The notes under the pieces are model-generated. The model worked only from the letters and a program-made list of their open reading frames with translations, was not told where the DNA came from and did no database searches. DNA of 64,000 nucleotides from Galeruca laticollis (taxonomy: Eukaryota > Arthropoda > Insecta > Coleoptera > Chrysomelidae), in the NCBI GenBank assembly GCA_963921935.1, contig OY998181.1, forward strand, positions 135,369,423-135,433,422, in the 5' to 3' direction. Made by a program: the position numbers and the translations under genes. Position 1 is the stretch's first letter. Each line of letters starts with the position of its first letter. Positions 1-12,663 of the stretch are shown piece by piece.

Positions 1-1483
1 AAGAGAGAGTTTTTTTGTTGACAAGGTGTTGGGGGTCGACAGAAAAAATGAGTGGCCGATAATTTTTGGAGACTTGAATCTGAAAAAGAAAAGAAAATAA
101 TAGAATTTCTGATACTAATTGATATAAAACAGTAAGCCGATACGAAATACAAGTTTTCACAAGTTGGTAAGTGAATAAAATTATATACCTCAGAATTTAT
201 AAACTACTTACCAAAATTGGACTTGAAGTTCCTGTATTTAATTGTTCAATTTCCGTATTTAATTCAATTCCTGGCTATCTGGGTAGCACGTGTCGTCAAA
301 TAGCAGTGTGGATTGGATTTGTTGAAAATCCAAACCAAGGTAGAACTTCAAATTTTGCGTTAAACAAACTAAAAAGTGTTAAGTTAAGTAGAATTGTAGG
401 TTGTACAGATAATATTAATTCTTACCATATGAAGGTGACGTCATTTTCCATATTATTAAACAGAAATATCCAGTAATAATCCTTATTAAAAGTTTTTCAT
501 ACATTAACAAAATATTTATAATAACCTAATAGTTTATAATTCTTCTTCTTGTTCATTTTTTTTTGGGTTATATTCTACTAAAGGATAATTTACCCAGTTT
601 TCATTGTAAGTAGTTATCTGTTGGTATACATAGAACTGCGATATTTCTATTTTGCGTCGTTGCCAGTGCAACCAAATTTTAACAATTTGTCAAAGCATTA
701 TATTTTATTTTTCTGGTGTGATAATAAAAATTTATTAAAATATCTATTACATGGTAATCTGAGTTGCATACCCAATCTGATCCCACCTGAGATGAGAGTT
801 ATTTTGATTGCGACCCCGACTGAGCAGCGAAAAAAAAAATAATTAATTAAAATAAATCAAAGCATGATTAAAATATTAACAGTCACAGTAAAATATAACA
901 ATACCTTGATTTTATATTATATTAATTATTATTAAAGTTTATATAATGATTAATTATGAATTTTATCTATGGTTTATAATTGTTGAATTGAGTAGCTCAG
1001 GTTATATGATTTATATTTTTATTTATTAGTTTAATATTTTAATGGAGAGCATGAGAAACTTACTCTCGTTGGGTTCAAGATAATTAAAATATATGAAATT
1101 TGTATTTACCAAATATTACCTTACCATTGTTTCCTACAAAAATACTGTGAGTAATAGCGCGGAACATACCCATTCAACCTCTATGATATCATACCTTTGT
1201 CTATCATCAACATATGACATGAATAAAATGCAGAAGAGTCAAGATTTAGTTTATATAATTACGAATAAGCATCAAATTGAAAAACATTAGAAATATGAAA
1301 GAAAAACTTCAGTTAAACAAATTATTATTACAAACTACTATACAAATTGAATATTCCTATACTTAGAAAATAGTTATACATGAAATTTGGCCAAATTAGT
1401 TATATATATATATATATGTCTGAATTGTTTTAAATGGTACCATATAAATTATATATACACTGACCTGTACAAAGTTCGCATTC
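1..1483. other. AT-rich stretch without a recognisable gene
   Basis: Only short open frames occur here (for example 171-476 and 621-842). They have no recognisable motif and AT-driven composition, so I do not call them genes. A (TA)n microsatellite lies at about 1402-1418. The right edge meets the transposase relic that starts near 1484. Confidence 0.6.
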
Positions 1484-2857
1484 AGCGTGATATGTTATAA
1501 AGCAATGCTTTCATTATACGGCATGTCTGCGAAACGTCTTCAAGGTATCCAAAAGCAGCTGATCACTTCTGGATATGTGCAACATGATAGGCGAAGTCGA
1601 CATACTAACCATAAAAACAAACTTGAAGAAGCAACTTCAAACGCGGTTTATGAACATATCAAGTCATTCAAGGGTAGAAGATCGCATTACAGCCTCCACT
1701 ATTCTGAAAGGATCTATTTACCTGAAGAGCTGAATGTGAAAAAGATGCATAAAATTTATCTGGAAAAATATCCTGGGATGAAAGTTTCCTATGTAACCTA
1801 CAGAACCATTTTTGTGACAAAGTTCAACATCAGTTTTGGATATCCACGAACAGACACTTGCAGTAGTTGCGATGAGTAAAAGGCGAAGAAGTTAAGTATG
1901 GTACAAGATCCCGAACAAATAGCGAACTTATCAGTCTTGGAAACAGAACACAAACTTCACCTTCTGAAGGCTGATACCTTCAATAAAAGAAAGAAGATAT
2001 AATAAAATAGAGGCAATAACCATGGATTTCCAGAAAAATTTACCAATTCCTAATATAAGCACCAATGATGTCTACTATAAACGTCCACTTTCATTTTACT
2101 CCTTCAATATCCATGTGCTATCTACAGGTGAATAATTTTTTTATACTTATACAGAAACCGTAGCAAAAAAGGAGCTGATGAAATAGCATCTATGCTGTTC
2201 CACTTCATTTTTAATTATTTGGATTTGAGAATAGAAGAATTAGAAATTTTTTGTGAGTCGTGTGGCGGCCAAAATAAGAATTATACTTTATTCCGTTTTT
2301 TGCATTTCATCGTACATAAAGCAAAGCGACTGAAAAAAATTAAGATAACTTTTCCCGTGAGAGGACATAGTTATCTAGAGTGTGATCGAAATATGGGATT
2401 AATAAACCAGAAAGCCACCGTAGAGCTTCCAGCAGAATGGAATGAACAGATCTTGAACGCTAAGACAAAGCCTAATACATTCAAATTAGTAGATTGTGAG
2501 AATCAGGATATATTTCTTTCCTGGACGGATCATCTTTCGGGGCATTTTTTCAAAAAGTTTCCATTCGAGAGCAGACCTATAAAGGAACTGACAATTTTTG
2601 AAGGAATGCCCAGAATGATAGAGTATCGTGAAACTGGACCCTGCACTACTTCTGTGGTGATACCACCGAAGCGAAAACAGAGGAATCTTGATTTATTGCC
2701 TGCTGGTCAATTCGTGTTACCAAATCGAAAGTACAAGGAACGTCTTCCATTACCATTCAAAAAGTACCAGAACCTCCAAGAATTGAAGAAGTTTTGTCAA
2801 AATCCTGGAGCAAGTAGCTATTTCGAAAATTTACACCATATTCTCAATGCTGAATAA
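1484..2857 (+). pseudogene. DUF7869-type DDE-like transposase relic, copy A
   Basis: The first block (1487-1879) carries the N-terminal helical region and a Cys-rich box ending FGYPRTDTCSSCD. A middle block (about 2011-2130) reads AITMDFQKNLPIPN and supplies the first acidic residue of a putative DDE/RNase-H-like core. The third block (2192-2857) contains CESCGGQNKN and RGHSYLECDRNMGLI, which match the second and third catalytic boxes of the family. Stops near 1879 and 2000 and a frame change near 2130 make it a pseudogene. The second-box acid is Glu here, where the nearly intact copy at 23.8-26.6 kb has Asp (WSDSC). Copy B at 10.7-12.9 kb is the closest relative in the window and shares a 3' non-coding motif (about 3160-3190 and 13095-13130). 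The Pfam name is from memory. Assignment to a transposase rests on the TIRs around copy D. Confidence 0.7.
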
Positions 2858-4029
2858 CACTTTTCTTTTTTAGATAAAATTTTGTTCGTTCACAATAAAA
2901 AGTATTATTGAAATTGTGTTTCTTTTCAACTATCATAAAAATACATATTTCATATATTTTGACGTTTTTTTAATGTGAGGTCACTTAATAATTTTTTTCT
3001 ACGCCTGTGGTTATTATATCGCTATAGTAGTTTTACATACGTAAGACGAAATAACTACGAGTATATGAAGTTTAAAAAATATTTGACACCTTAATGTTTT
3101 CAGATGTATGATATCAGTCTTCAAACTTTCAAAACCGTTTTTCTCGAAAACGTGTTTTTGTGACATTCATCTTTTTGCCCATGTACCCTTCATATGTATA
3201 TGTGTGTATACTATATATGGGATTAGCAGAAATTAATTAGACTTATTAAATAGCGGATCGTGAAATAGGGGTTTTAATTATGTTTCCAATACCTGGTAAA
3301 ATTATTATATAATAAGGAAGGGATGTAGTTCATCGCCCCGTGAGTATGACAATTACGTCACTCACCGTTTGGCTGGTAGGCAACGGAATGTTGATTCATT
3401 CGGTGTTTGACCAGAGAACCGGTGTATATTCATAGTAATATTATAATAAGAAACAGTGAGATATAATAGTAAATATTTATTAATTAGTGTATAATACAAA
3501 AGGACACTACAATAATAATTATTTGTATTGCTATAACAATATTTTATTTTAGAACAAGATACAAAAAGAATATCAGAAAAAGCAAGAAAGAAGAAATTGA
3601 ATTAGAAGAAAGGAATTTAGAATCGAAAAATAATTCCATTATTTTCCAGTCTTAGGGATGGAGGAGTTACAGGCCTAGAAATTTCGAGCACGACAACAAT
3701 AGAAGAATGCATCGTCAGCGTTAACTTATATATTTAGGTAAATGTAGTATATTGTAGATTTTAGTTTTACATTAATTGTATAGATGAATCTCATATTGTA
3801 ACAAATTTTTTGTTAATAAATCTAATCTAATAAATCTATTTTCGTTTTTATTAAATAGTTGGTTTAATTTAACATGATGTGTAGTTCGTTATTTTTTACG
3901 CTTTAAAAACATGTGTTATTAATAATTTGCAGGTTAGTGATTTTGTAGCACAGGTTCAGATACATTTGTGGAATATTTTTAAAAGTGGAATTTTTAGTTG
4001 TTTGAATCTGTTTCACTTACATTTGTAGA
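2858..4029. other. Non-coding, 3' part of copy A element and unassigned DNA
   Basis: No coding frame is supported. At about 3160-3190 the sequence tgacattcatctttttgccc followed by a tacccttc motif resembles 13097-13131 downstream of copy B. This suggests the shared 3' terminus of that transposon subfamily. The rest is AT-rich. The stretch 3290-3850 could be an old solo LTR or UTR, but I could not define termini. Confidence 0.4.
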
Positions 4030-4553
4030 CATCTGACCAACTAAGTTCATTGAGTAGTGATGATGAGGACATTCATATATTCCACATACGCAGAGCAAGT
4101 AACAATGGAAACTATGTAGAAGAAACAGTGTTTAAGTATAGCCCAGAAGAATTTATGGAATGTTTTCGAGTAAGTGGTCAGCTTGCTAAGGACATTTCAG
4201 AGAGATTAAAAAATTCTCAATATTATAGTTACCAAATTATTGAGTTTGGAAAAATAACACTCGTATTTTTGTAGTTTGCTGGACATGAAGCAGCATCTTA
4301 ACATGAAGTTGCAGATGGCTTTGGAATAGCTAAAAGCTCTCTAAGAAAAATCATTCTCGGAATGATATATTTTTTGCGCAATCTATCTGGTGAAGTTATC
4401 ACATGGCACCTTGAACAAATTATGATGAAAGAAGAATTTTATGGTTTCCCAAAAATAGTTGGTGCCATTGATGAAAGTCATATTCGTCTTGATAAACCAA
4501 TGGTAGATCCAGATTCCTACTTAAAAAGAAGAGCATATACTGAATGCAAGTAA
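4030..4553 (+). pseudogene. PIF/Harbinger (HARBI1-like) transposase fragment
   Basis: An N-terminal acidic piece (4050-4274) is followed, after a stop and a frame change near 4275-4300, by a frame (4362-4553) reading FYGFPKIVGAIDESHIRLDKP. The GAID-x-SHI motif with DPDSYL is the first catalytic Asp region of PIF/Harbinger DDE_Tnp_4 transposases. The fragment ends at a stop after this box, so the second Asp and the Glu regions are absent. It belongs to a different Harbinger lineage from the two long copies at 30-45 kb, whose equivalent box is GAIDCTH. Confidence 0.65.
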
Positions 4554-5130
4554 TAGGAAAATAAAATAATAGTTACGTATACACATGTATGCATTCTGAA
4601 AAGCTGTAAATTCCACATATTCATGGTATTTCTATAGTTTTATTGTTAATTTACAGTTTTTTCTATGAAAATAATTGAATTGATGTGTGTAAAAATAAGT
4701 AACAAAGTAATATACATAATCAATCATAACATGAATTTTCTAGTATGTTGAAAATATTTTTCAGATAATTTGTACGACAAATAATTTTTTCTCTGCTTTT
4801 TAAATGTTAGTTTTATGTGGAAACAGATACGAGTAGTAATTCAATTACGATTTAAATTACTTCAACTAATCTAATTACTTCAATTTAAATCACTTTGTAT
4901 TTGATTAATCTTGATTTGTGATTTCAAATACTTTAAAAAATAATTGTACTTTGTTTTTCAGTATTTAAATAATGAACAGGGTATTTCAATTAGTTTTCGA
5001 TATTTTAACTCATTTTAAGTAATGGCATAGAGTCTAGTTTAAGCTCAGTGTGGCCAACAAAAATCATCGAACTCCTGAATCATTATATGGCTATTTAAGT
5101 ACCTAAAGTTTGTTGACAACTACTTGGACA
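4554..5130. other. AT-rich stretch, nothing recognised
   Basis: Very AT-rich sequence with imperfect repeats of an 'aattacttcaa'-like word near 4845-4935. No gene, RNA or element boundary is visible. Confidence 0.5.
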
Positions 5131-5879
5131 CCCAATAAACCGTTCTTAAAACACAATCCGAAACAAAATCACCGACAATTCACAAGATATTTCCTTACCA
5201 ACGATCAGATAATATAACTTGCTACAGGTGCAACAAACCTGGGCACACCGCAAACGTTTGTCAACAGTCCGATAAGAGGAAGTGTAGTTCTTGTCAACGA
5301 AATGGATACTCTGAGGACTGTTTTTCGTAGAAAAAAACACAGAAAACAAAACCGACTATCTGACTAGTAACCGAGAAAACAAATACGAAATTTTATAAAA
5401 ATATTCTGATTAATGACATTTCATCGTTAGCGTATATTGATTTGGGTAGTTCATGTAGTACCATTCGTGTAGCCGAGGCTGAACGAATTAGTTTACCTAT
5501 TGACATAACTAGCACTACTGTGCTTCATAGTTATGGTGATGGAAAGATATCTACACTGGGAGTTGTTGATTTTATCATCACCATGGATGTAGTTAGAGAA
5601 GTAGTTACCGCTCATGTGGTACCTAATTCAGCTCAAGATGTCCCAATTTTATTAGGCAGAAACTTCACTGAGAAACCTAGCATATTGGTAAGTAACCCGT
5701 TCACATCCAGTACTCCATATATGGATATTCTCATTGGGTACCATAATATCCACATATGGATATCGTTGCTAATGGCTTATATTATCGAGCAGGTAACTGG
5801 CATGGAGGCTGCAATGAATGTAATCGACTGGTATCGCATACAAATCATACCACCAAAAATTTGTCAATATCTAAAATAA
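5131..5879 (+). pseudogene. Ty3/gypsy gag zinc knuckles and aspartic protease relic
   Basis: At about 5212-5330 one frame reads CYRCNKPGHTANVC, a CCHC nucleic-acid-binding knuckle, and then CSSCQRNGYSEDC, a second knuckle in which the His is Tyr. After stops, the frame 5390-5879 reads AYIDLGSSCSTIRV and, later, VPILLGRNF. These are the active-site Asp-x-Gly-Ser motif and the conserved (I/L)LGRNF strand of retropepsins. Gag C-terminus followed by protease is the usual Ty3/gypsy order. Reverse transcriptase does not follow; the next coding piece is a LINE fragment, so the element is truncated. A gypsy RT of uncertain relation lies at 50.4 kb. Confidence 0.65.
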
Positions 5880-6099
5880 ATCCAAATGAATATTTTTACG
5901 TTAGTACATAGTTAACTACGTTGGTAAGCGGTCGCATTCGCCTCAAAATTACGTTTTCACGGGAAAGTCTATTTTATCGTATCTACAGTGTTTTTTCGAC
6001 CAATTCTAAGTATGATGAATGATCAGGATTTTTCTACACATAAAATGGTGGGATGCATTGTGACAGGAAACTTACAAAAAGAGATTATCAAATAATATG

Positions 6100-6655
6100 A
6101 GCTAAATGCAAGATACGGCACTGCAGTAGATGTTCAAATCTATCAATTCCCACTATCAAAAATTATCAGAAAACCTATATACATTTTGTCTGCTCTCAAT
6201 GTACAAAAGTACGAGAATCTATAACCTCAGGGAATAGAAAAGATGAGCATAATAGAACCAATTCTAGCGATAATGAAGAAGAGCCTTCCTTAAACAGTGT
6301 TGTACGTCTAATACATGAACTAGGCATAAAGATGGAAAAGCTGCAGAATATAATCTCAACTTGATCCAGCTTCTCACGAAAAAGGATGAAGAATTAGTGA
6401 AATGCAGGTCGAAGATTAGTTCACTGGAGCATAAAATTGACTGCTTAGACCAAGAGAAATTATCAAATAATTTGGTTAGTCGCCACATACCAAAAATAAA
6501 TGATAAAAATGTTGTCGAAATCGTGAAGAAAATTGCTAATCTGTTAAATATGGAAGAGTTAAATAAATGTTCGGCCTACAGGGTATCATCTAAGCCTGAT
6601 GCTCTTATTTTGGTAAAATTTAACACTTGTTTAAAATATTATAGACATTTTTGGG
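6100..6655 (+). pseudogene. LINE ORF1 fragment (PHD-like finger plus coiled coil)
   Basis: A frame near 6108-6210 shows spaced cysteines (CKIRHCSRC, then FVCSQC) resembling the PHD-like finger of Jockey/CR1-group ORF1 proteins. The frame 6361-6654 has a charged heptad-like segment (LLTKKDEELVKCRSKISSLE) consistent with a coiled coil. It then has a block ending DALILVKF that resembles the ORF1 region after the coiled coil. Stops separate the pieces. The fragment ends where the errantivirus pol starts at about 6662. The family assignment is by pattern only. Confidence 0.45.
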
Positions 6656-6661
6656 CTCTAC

Positions 6662-8560
6662 CATGAAACCGCGTTTAATATGGAAAGCGGGCATTATGAA
6701 TATTTGCGCATGCTACTTAAGAACGTACCAGCCACCTTCCAAAGAGTAATGGATAACGCCCTTAAAGATTTACAAAACAAAATTTGTTTTGTGTATATGG
6801 ACGATATTATAGTATTCTCAACATCTCTTCAAGAACATGTTAATCGCTTAAAACAAGAAACTCACTGAAGCAGGGTTAAAAATACAACTAGACAAATCAG
6901 AATTCTTATGTAAAAGCGTAGAATTTTTAGGTCATGTCATTACCCCTGAAGGTATTAAACCAAACCCAAAAAAGATAAAAGCCATCAAAAAATTCCCTAT
7001 TCCAAAAACGGCGAAAGAAATAAAATCCTTTTTTGGACTAGTCGGATACTATAGAAAATTCATAAAAAAACTTCGCTAAGCTTACCAAACCAATGACTTC
7101 CTACCTTAAAAAAGGCTGTCAAATGAAACACACCCTAGATTTCATCGAATGTTTTGAAATTTGCAAGAATATTCTAACAAACGACCCCATACTTCAATAT
7201 CCGGACTTCGATAAACCCTTGTGTAACTACAGATGCAAGTAACGTCGCGGTAGGAGCCGCCTTGTCCCAATACCACATTGGCAGCGATCTGCCCATTGCA
7301 TTCGCATCACGAACACTTAATCCAGCAGAAGGAAACTACAGCACAATTGAATAGGAACTCGTGGCAATTGTTTATGCAGTGAAATATTTTAGACCATATT
7401 TATACGGAACAAGACCCTTTAATATTATCTGTGATCATAATCCCCTTCAATGGTTGTTTTCTGTGAAAGAACCAAATTAAAAATTAATCGGTTGGAAACT
7501 GAAGCTGGAGGAATACGACTAGAAAATCAGTTACAAAAAAGACAAGTTAAATATCAATTCCGATGCATTGTCCCGTATAGAAATCAATCTCTTGGAAACG
7601 GTCTAATCTGAAGATAATTTATCTACAATAATGAATATAGATCCAAGAGAATTTTTTCAATTCGAGCCAAACCCTTCAGAATCCTTGCATCCGGATTTTA
7701 GAGAAGCAAACTCTAACGAAATAATCCCTCGAACCCCTGTTGATATTGAAGAATCATTTAGAACTAACTCATTTTCTTTAGTTATTTCAAACAAAATAGT
7801 TACGTACGTAATAGATGAAACCGAACGTCAGAAAAAAATTAAATATTATCACGAAACTAAAACCAGTCATAGAGGTATAAATAAAAATATAGCTGCCTTA
7901 AAGAAACAGTTTTATTGGCCCGACGTGGACAGAGACGTTGCAAATTATGTCAATACATGCGATTTATGTCAGAAATAGAAATATGAAAGAAATCCAACAT
8001 CGTTAGTGCTAAAACCAACCCCTATCGGTAAAAGTCCATTAGAACATTTCTATATAGACACCTTTAAAATCAGTAATCAGAACTTTTTGACAACTGTAGA
8101 TAGTTTTTCTAAATTTGCACAAAGCTTACCCTATTAATTAGATTACAGTAGTAGCAACAACGAACAAATTTATACAATTCTTATGTCACTACGGAATACG
8201 AAATAAAATAGCATGCGATGGAGGCAGTGAATTAAAAAGCCATGTCCTACAAGACCTCTGTCTCTTCCACCTCACAGAAATTCAATATACAACAGCGTAC
8301 AATCCGAATAGTAATAGTCCTATTGAACGATTCCATTCAACAATAATAGAATCTTAAGGGAAGAAAAACCTAATATAACGACCCCAAATTTAATGACCTA
8401 TGCATTATTAGCTTATGACAATAGCATCCATTCTGCTACAGATTACACACCTTTTCATATATTACGTGGTAGATTGGATTGGAAAAATCCCTTCGAGCTA
8501 AACGAGAACGAAAGGATAACAGAGTACATACATACTTTCAGATTTCATATTTAATAAGTT
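6662..8560 (+). pseudogene. Errantivirus (insect gypsy-type) pol relic: RT, RNase H, integrase
   Basis: The piece starts inside reverse transcriptase; the YMDD box is intact at about 6797-6808. RNase H motifs follow near 7225-7460 (a TDASN-like start and a CDHNPLQW block). The integrase His/Cys zinc finger lies near 7845-7975. Degraded integrase core and C-terminal sequence runs to about 8560. Several stops and frameshifts (for example near 6868, 7077, 7350 and 7978) break the frame. Gag, protease and the N-terminal RT are missing, so the element is 5'-truncated at a junction with a LINE fragment. The env region and a 3' LTR lie immediately downstream in the correct order. This is an old endogenous copy. 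Confidence 0.8.
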
Positions 8561-8784
8561 AACACAGAAACAAAAACAAAATATAGAAAGTGCCAACCGC
8601 TATAAACATCGCGAAATAAATATTAATACAAATAACCACGTTAATCAACTGAAAGGTTCAAATGAAAGACATGGAAAAGCCGAGCAGCCCTACAAAAAAT
8701 TAGAGAACGTAGAATTAGTCAACAAAGACAAAATAAAATAAAATGATCGTGTTTATCATATAAGATCACTGAAAACTCAACGTC

Positions 8785-10102
8785 TTGTTACAGGAGACAA
8801 GAAACGGCAATAAAATGATATTTCAACTTTTTCAAGTGATGATACTCCCCTTTCTGCGAGAATATTACAGTTTCGACATAAAAAATAAAGAACCCCTATT
8901 ACCTGTCCAAATGGGACAAGCAAAAATAATAACATCTAAGCATACCTTCCTATACTATATCAATCTAACATACCCTTTAGCGAGTAGTAAAACTATTTAT
9001 AATGAACTATTTACACTTATGCATACTTCACAATTAGCTAACCACTTTAGTATTTTAATTAACAATAAAATCGATCGTGCTATTAATATGAACTTGGTAA
9101 TAATTAGACAATTAGAATAATTCACAGAAAATTAAGTAAGATCTCGACGAGCCTTAATAAATGCCGTGGGAAAAGTTTCAAATTGGTTATTCGGTACACT
9201 CGACTCAGAAGACGGGGAAACGTATGAAAAGCATTTAAATGTGTTACAAAATGATGAAAACAAATTAATAAATTGTCCAACATTGAACAAGTTTTCTCAT
9301 TGAGCATGATTATAATTAATCTAATTGCACAATTACAAAACACACAAATTCTCATAAACAATATTGAAACAGCGATTTCATTCGCTAAGTTAAATGTTCT
9401 ACATACTTCAATTATTGAACCACAAAATTTAAAATCAGTTATTTCCAAACTAAACAATATTTATGAATTAAGGAATGTGCCGCATTTGAATAATTTCATG
9501 AACTATTATAACTTATTTTCTACTCAAGTTCCAATACACAGTAACTTGATAATATTTAAGATTCATACACCAGTCGTAAGTAACATCTTGTAATACTTCC
9601 AACAATATCCGATCTCTCTGAATAACTTTATGATTATCCCTGAGCATCTTTTCCAACTTTTAAGCACAGGAAATGAATGGACGAGTCCTGACAAGTGCCC
9701 AGAAGTTGAAAACTACTACTATTGTTGACCAATTGTATTGCATAAAAATACACAACATTGCATTTCAAAATTAATACAAACAGGCGAAAATAATTGCCTA
9801 AGTACAAGAGTCCAGTTGAACAAGACTATCGTGTTTCAAATCAATTCTTACCAAATTGTGGTTATCCCCATAGACACAATCAAAATTGGAAGTTCCTGCG
9901 ATAGCCACGGTATCTGCAAAATCCAACAATCATTCCTCATTTCCATTGATAGTTGCAGAACACGAATAAATAACAAAACATACCAGAAGGAAGAAACGCA
10001 GTACAAAGAAAATGTGTTCGAATTACCATCGTTCAATTTTTCCAGAGATGCTGGAAAACTACCAATTCTACACCTTGAAACTCTGAATTATTATTCTTTT
10101 TA
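8785..10102 (+). pseudogene. env: Errantivirus env relic
   Basis: The env position after pol holds three open blocks (8785-9120, 9273-9593, 9738-10103) separated by stops and frame changes. Near 9140-9160 a basic, furin-like cleavage site is followed by a hydrophobic, Gly-containing fusion-peptide-like stretch. That arrangement is characteristic of errantivirus envelope proteins related to baculovirus F proteins. The last block has paired cysteines expected of the ectodomain. Because of the breaks no envelope protein can be made from this copy. The identity rests on position, the cleavage-site context and the adjoining LTR. Confidence 0.7.
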
Positions 10103-10205
10103 AGGCTTTTAGAAGCAGAACGAGATCCCTACGCAAGTTCCAAAAGACGGTTTCTCAGGAAAAAGAAGACGATTGAAAAAATAGGATTCCCCTATTGTCC
10201 GAACT

Positions 10206-10437
10206 AAAGGAGGGAGGAATTATATGAACATACAGTTACTATCAGCTAGCCAAAGTCCCATTTAGATAATGACTTATATCAGGCATAAATAGGTCACCGC
10301 CACGAAGACCGATCATTCTATTCGTAGACTAATTTGTAGTAACAACTATATTTTGTAAAAAAGTTAATGTTATTGTGAATTTAAAGTATAATAAACTTTT
10401 TAAAAACGCGTGTTTCCATTTAAAGAGCAAAATTACT
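10206..10437 (+). repeat. Polypurine tract and probable 3' LTR of the errantivirus
   Basis: A polypurine tract (aaaggagggagga, 10206-10218) directly follows the env relic. It is followed by about 218 bp starting aattat and ending near aattact at 10436. This matches errantivirus architecture, where LTRs typically start AGTTA and end TAACT, here degraded. No 5' LTR copy is present in the window, so the right edge is approximate. Confidence 0.5.
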
Positions 10438-10694
10438 TTAGAAATATACTGCGCTGCTGATCTATGTTCATTTCTCGAAAAAATCATTGGTAAATGCGAT
10501 ACACTGGCTAGTGCAATTGAAATTAAAGTTTGCTCATAATAGTGTAATATTCGTCAGAAAAATACCCAGTTTAATTTACCGGTAAACGTTGACATAATTT
10601 CTAACTCAATATCATCACTTGAAGAATCCATTGAAAGTTCCGTTTTAAAAAAGATTAAATGTAGCAATGAGTATAATATAGACCATATTATACA
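10438..10694. other. Unassigned spacer
   Basis: A weak degenerate frame on the + strand has acidic, Ser-rich residues but no diagnostic motif. It separates the errantivirus LTR from copy B of the DUF7869-type transposase, which is truncated on its 5' side. Confidence 0.4.
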
Positions 10695-11113
10695 TACAGA
10701 ATAAAAATTACACTGCATTCAAATCTATGCATTACATTGTACATGAAATTAAACGACTAGACATCATTCAAATCACATTACCCATACGTGGTCACACATA
10801 TCTAGAATGTGATAAGAATATGGGTATAATAAATTTGAAAACAAGAATGGAGTTACCAAATTATTGGTACGAGTTGGTTCGAAATTTAAGAAAAAATCCA
10901 TATCCATATGAAGTGGTAGAAGTTGGCCAGAAGATGATAAAAGATTGGGCCTCATACCATTTACGACAAAAAACCCATTTGCCATTCGGCCTATTAGAGT
11001 AATAATTTGTAACAAAGAACATACTCGTCTAATTACATACCGCACTAATTATAATGGCCACTTTCTGCAAAGTCTGATAAAAAAAGCATCAAAGAACACT
11101 TGACGAGTACCAT

Positions 11114-11123
11114 ATCTCAACCT
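11114..11123 (+). repeat. Target-site duplication, left copy, of RTE insertion
   Basis: The 10-mer atctcaacct occurs here and again at 12654-12663. It flanks the LINE exactly and restores the interrupted transposase frame when collapsed. Confidence 0.8.
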
Positions 11124-12653
11124 AACTTCAACCTGGGGAGAAGAAAAATAAAAAAACGCCCAAAAGTCCAAAATCAAGGATCGGAACTTATGCCCGAAAT
11201 TACCATAAACGAAATAAGAAAAGCTTCGAGTGAGATGAAAAATGGAAAGTCCCCGGGAGAAGATGGAATAGTCGTAGATGCAATTAAACTAGGAGGAATA
11301 AAGTTATTAACAACATTGAAGTCGCTCTACAACGAGTGTCTTAAGAAGAAATCTACTCCAACACAATGGAATAATGCAATTATCACTCTTCTTCACAAAA
11401 AAGGAAACACTACCGACCTTGGAAATCATAGACCTATTAATCTGTTATCACACATTTACGAATTGTTTACAAAAATCATTACGAACAGATTAAAAAATAA
11501 ATTGGATTTATACCAACCACGGGAGCAAGCTGGATACCGGTCAGGGTTCGGAACCAACGACCATCTTCAAATTCTGAAAATCCTATTAGAAAAATCAATA
11601 GAATACAATAAGCCACTGGTTCTAATATTTGTTGATTACGAAAAGGCGTTTGATACCATAAATCAAAAAGAAATGCTTCGAGCATTAGCTGATTGTCGAA
11701 TAGATCACCGGTACACAGACATGATAGAACACATATATGAAAAAGCTACTGCCTGCGTAAGTCTTCATGAACATACCAAAATTATTCACCACTCTACTGC
11801 AGTACATGTGTAAACAAATAGATTGGGATGGGTTAGGAATAAACATAGACGACGAAAACCTATGTCACCTAAGATTCGCAGATGATATAGTCTTGATAGT
11901 TGATGATATTCACAAGGCGGAAACCATGTTGAGACTGTTACAGAATATTTCAAAGAAAATGGGTCTTAAAATAAACATCTCAAAAACACAAGTGATGACA
12001 AATCTCGTATTGGCAGGAGGCATATATTTGGAAGGAAATCAAGTCCAAGAAACAACGTCCTATAAGTACTTAGGTCACGAGGTAAGCATAACCAGAGATA
12101 ATCAGGTAAGAGAACTGGGAAGAAGAATAGGATTAGTATGGTCTGCTTTCGGAAAGCTAAGACATATCCTAAAATCCTCACTGCCCATATGTCTAAAAAG
12201 AAAAGTTTTCGACCAGTGTGTTTTACCTGTGTTAACATACGGTGCAGAGACCCTAACTCTAACCAAAAAACAAGCAACTGAAATAAGAGTAACTCAACGT
12301 GCCATGGAAAGACAAATGCTGGGTTTATCCCGAAGAGACAGAATACCGAACGCAGAAATTCGAAGAAGAACGAGACTAGTTGATGCCATAGAGAGAATCG
12401 CATTCATAAAATGGAACTGGGCGGGTCATATAGCTAGAATAACAGACAATAGATGGACTAAAAAGATTATGGAGTGGAGACCGAGACATGAAGCATTTCG
12501 AAATAGGGAAAGACCGCTAACACGTTGGCATGACGACTTGAGACATATCCATAAAAACTGGATACAAACAGCACAGGATAGGAAGATATGGAAGCAATCA
12601 AGGGAGGCCTATGTCCAGCAGTGGACTGAAGGGGCTGGGTGATGATGATGATG
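11124..12653 (+). mobile_element. RTE-clade LINE, 5'-truncated, with (TGA)n-type tail
   Basis: The element begins inside ORF2, just before the first RT blocks. It ends in a short gatgatgatgatgat tail typical of RTE-type LINEs. It is flanked by a 10-bp direct repeat and lies in the same orientation as the host transposase relic. The 1.53-kb length and the lack of an endonuclease domain indicate 5' truncation during target-primed reverse transcription. Confidence 0.85.
11139..12642 (+). pseudogene. RTE LINE reverse transcriptase (partial, broken)
   Basis: The first frame (to 11813) has KNGKSPGEDGI, LLHKKGN, NHRPINLLSHIYELFTKII, REQAGYRSGFGTNDH and FVDYEKAFDTI, the ordered RT blocks with the first catalytic Asp. 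The second frame (11767-12642) has LRFADDIVLI, the catalytic Asp pair. The C-terminal part is RTE-typical (WAGHIARITDNRWT, RPLTRWHDDLRHI). Between HTK (about 11780) and KLFTTLLQ the usual segment holding the QGD-type motif is absent and the frame shifts. An internal deletion has therefore inactivated it. The C-terminal 290 codons remain open, so the copy is not very old. Confidence 0.85.
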
Positions 12654-12663
12654 ATCTCAACCT
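12654..12663 (+). repeat. Target-site duplication, right copy, of RTE insertion
   Basis: This is the second copy of the 10-mer atctcaacct found at 11114-11123, directly after the (TGA)n tail. Confidence 0.8.

Noticed and set aside
171..1290. Short + strand ORFs (101, 73 and 65 codons)
   Set aside because: No motif, AT-driven composition, no splice or regulatory support.
9122..9457. Antisense 111-codon ORF over the env relic
   Set aside because: It mirrors env sequence on the other strand and has no motif of its own.
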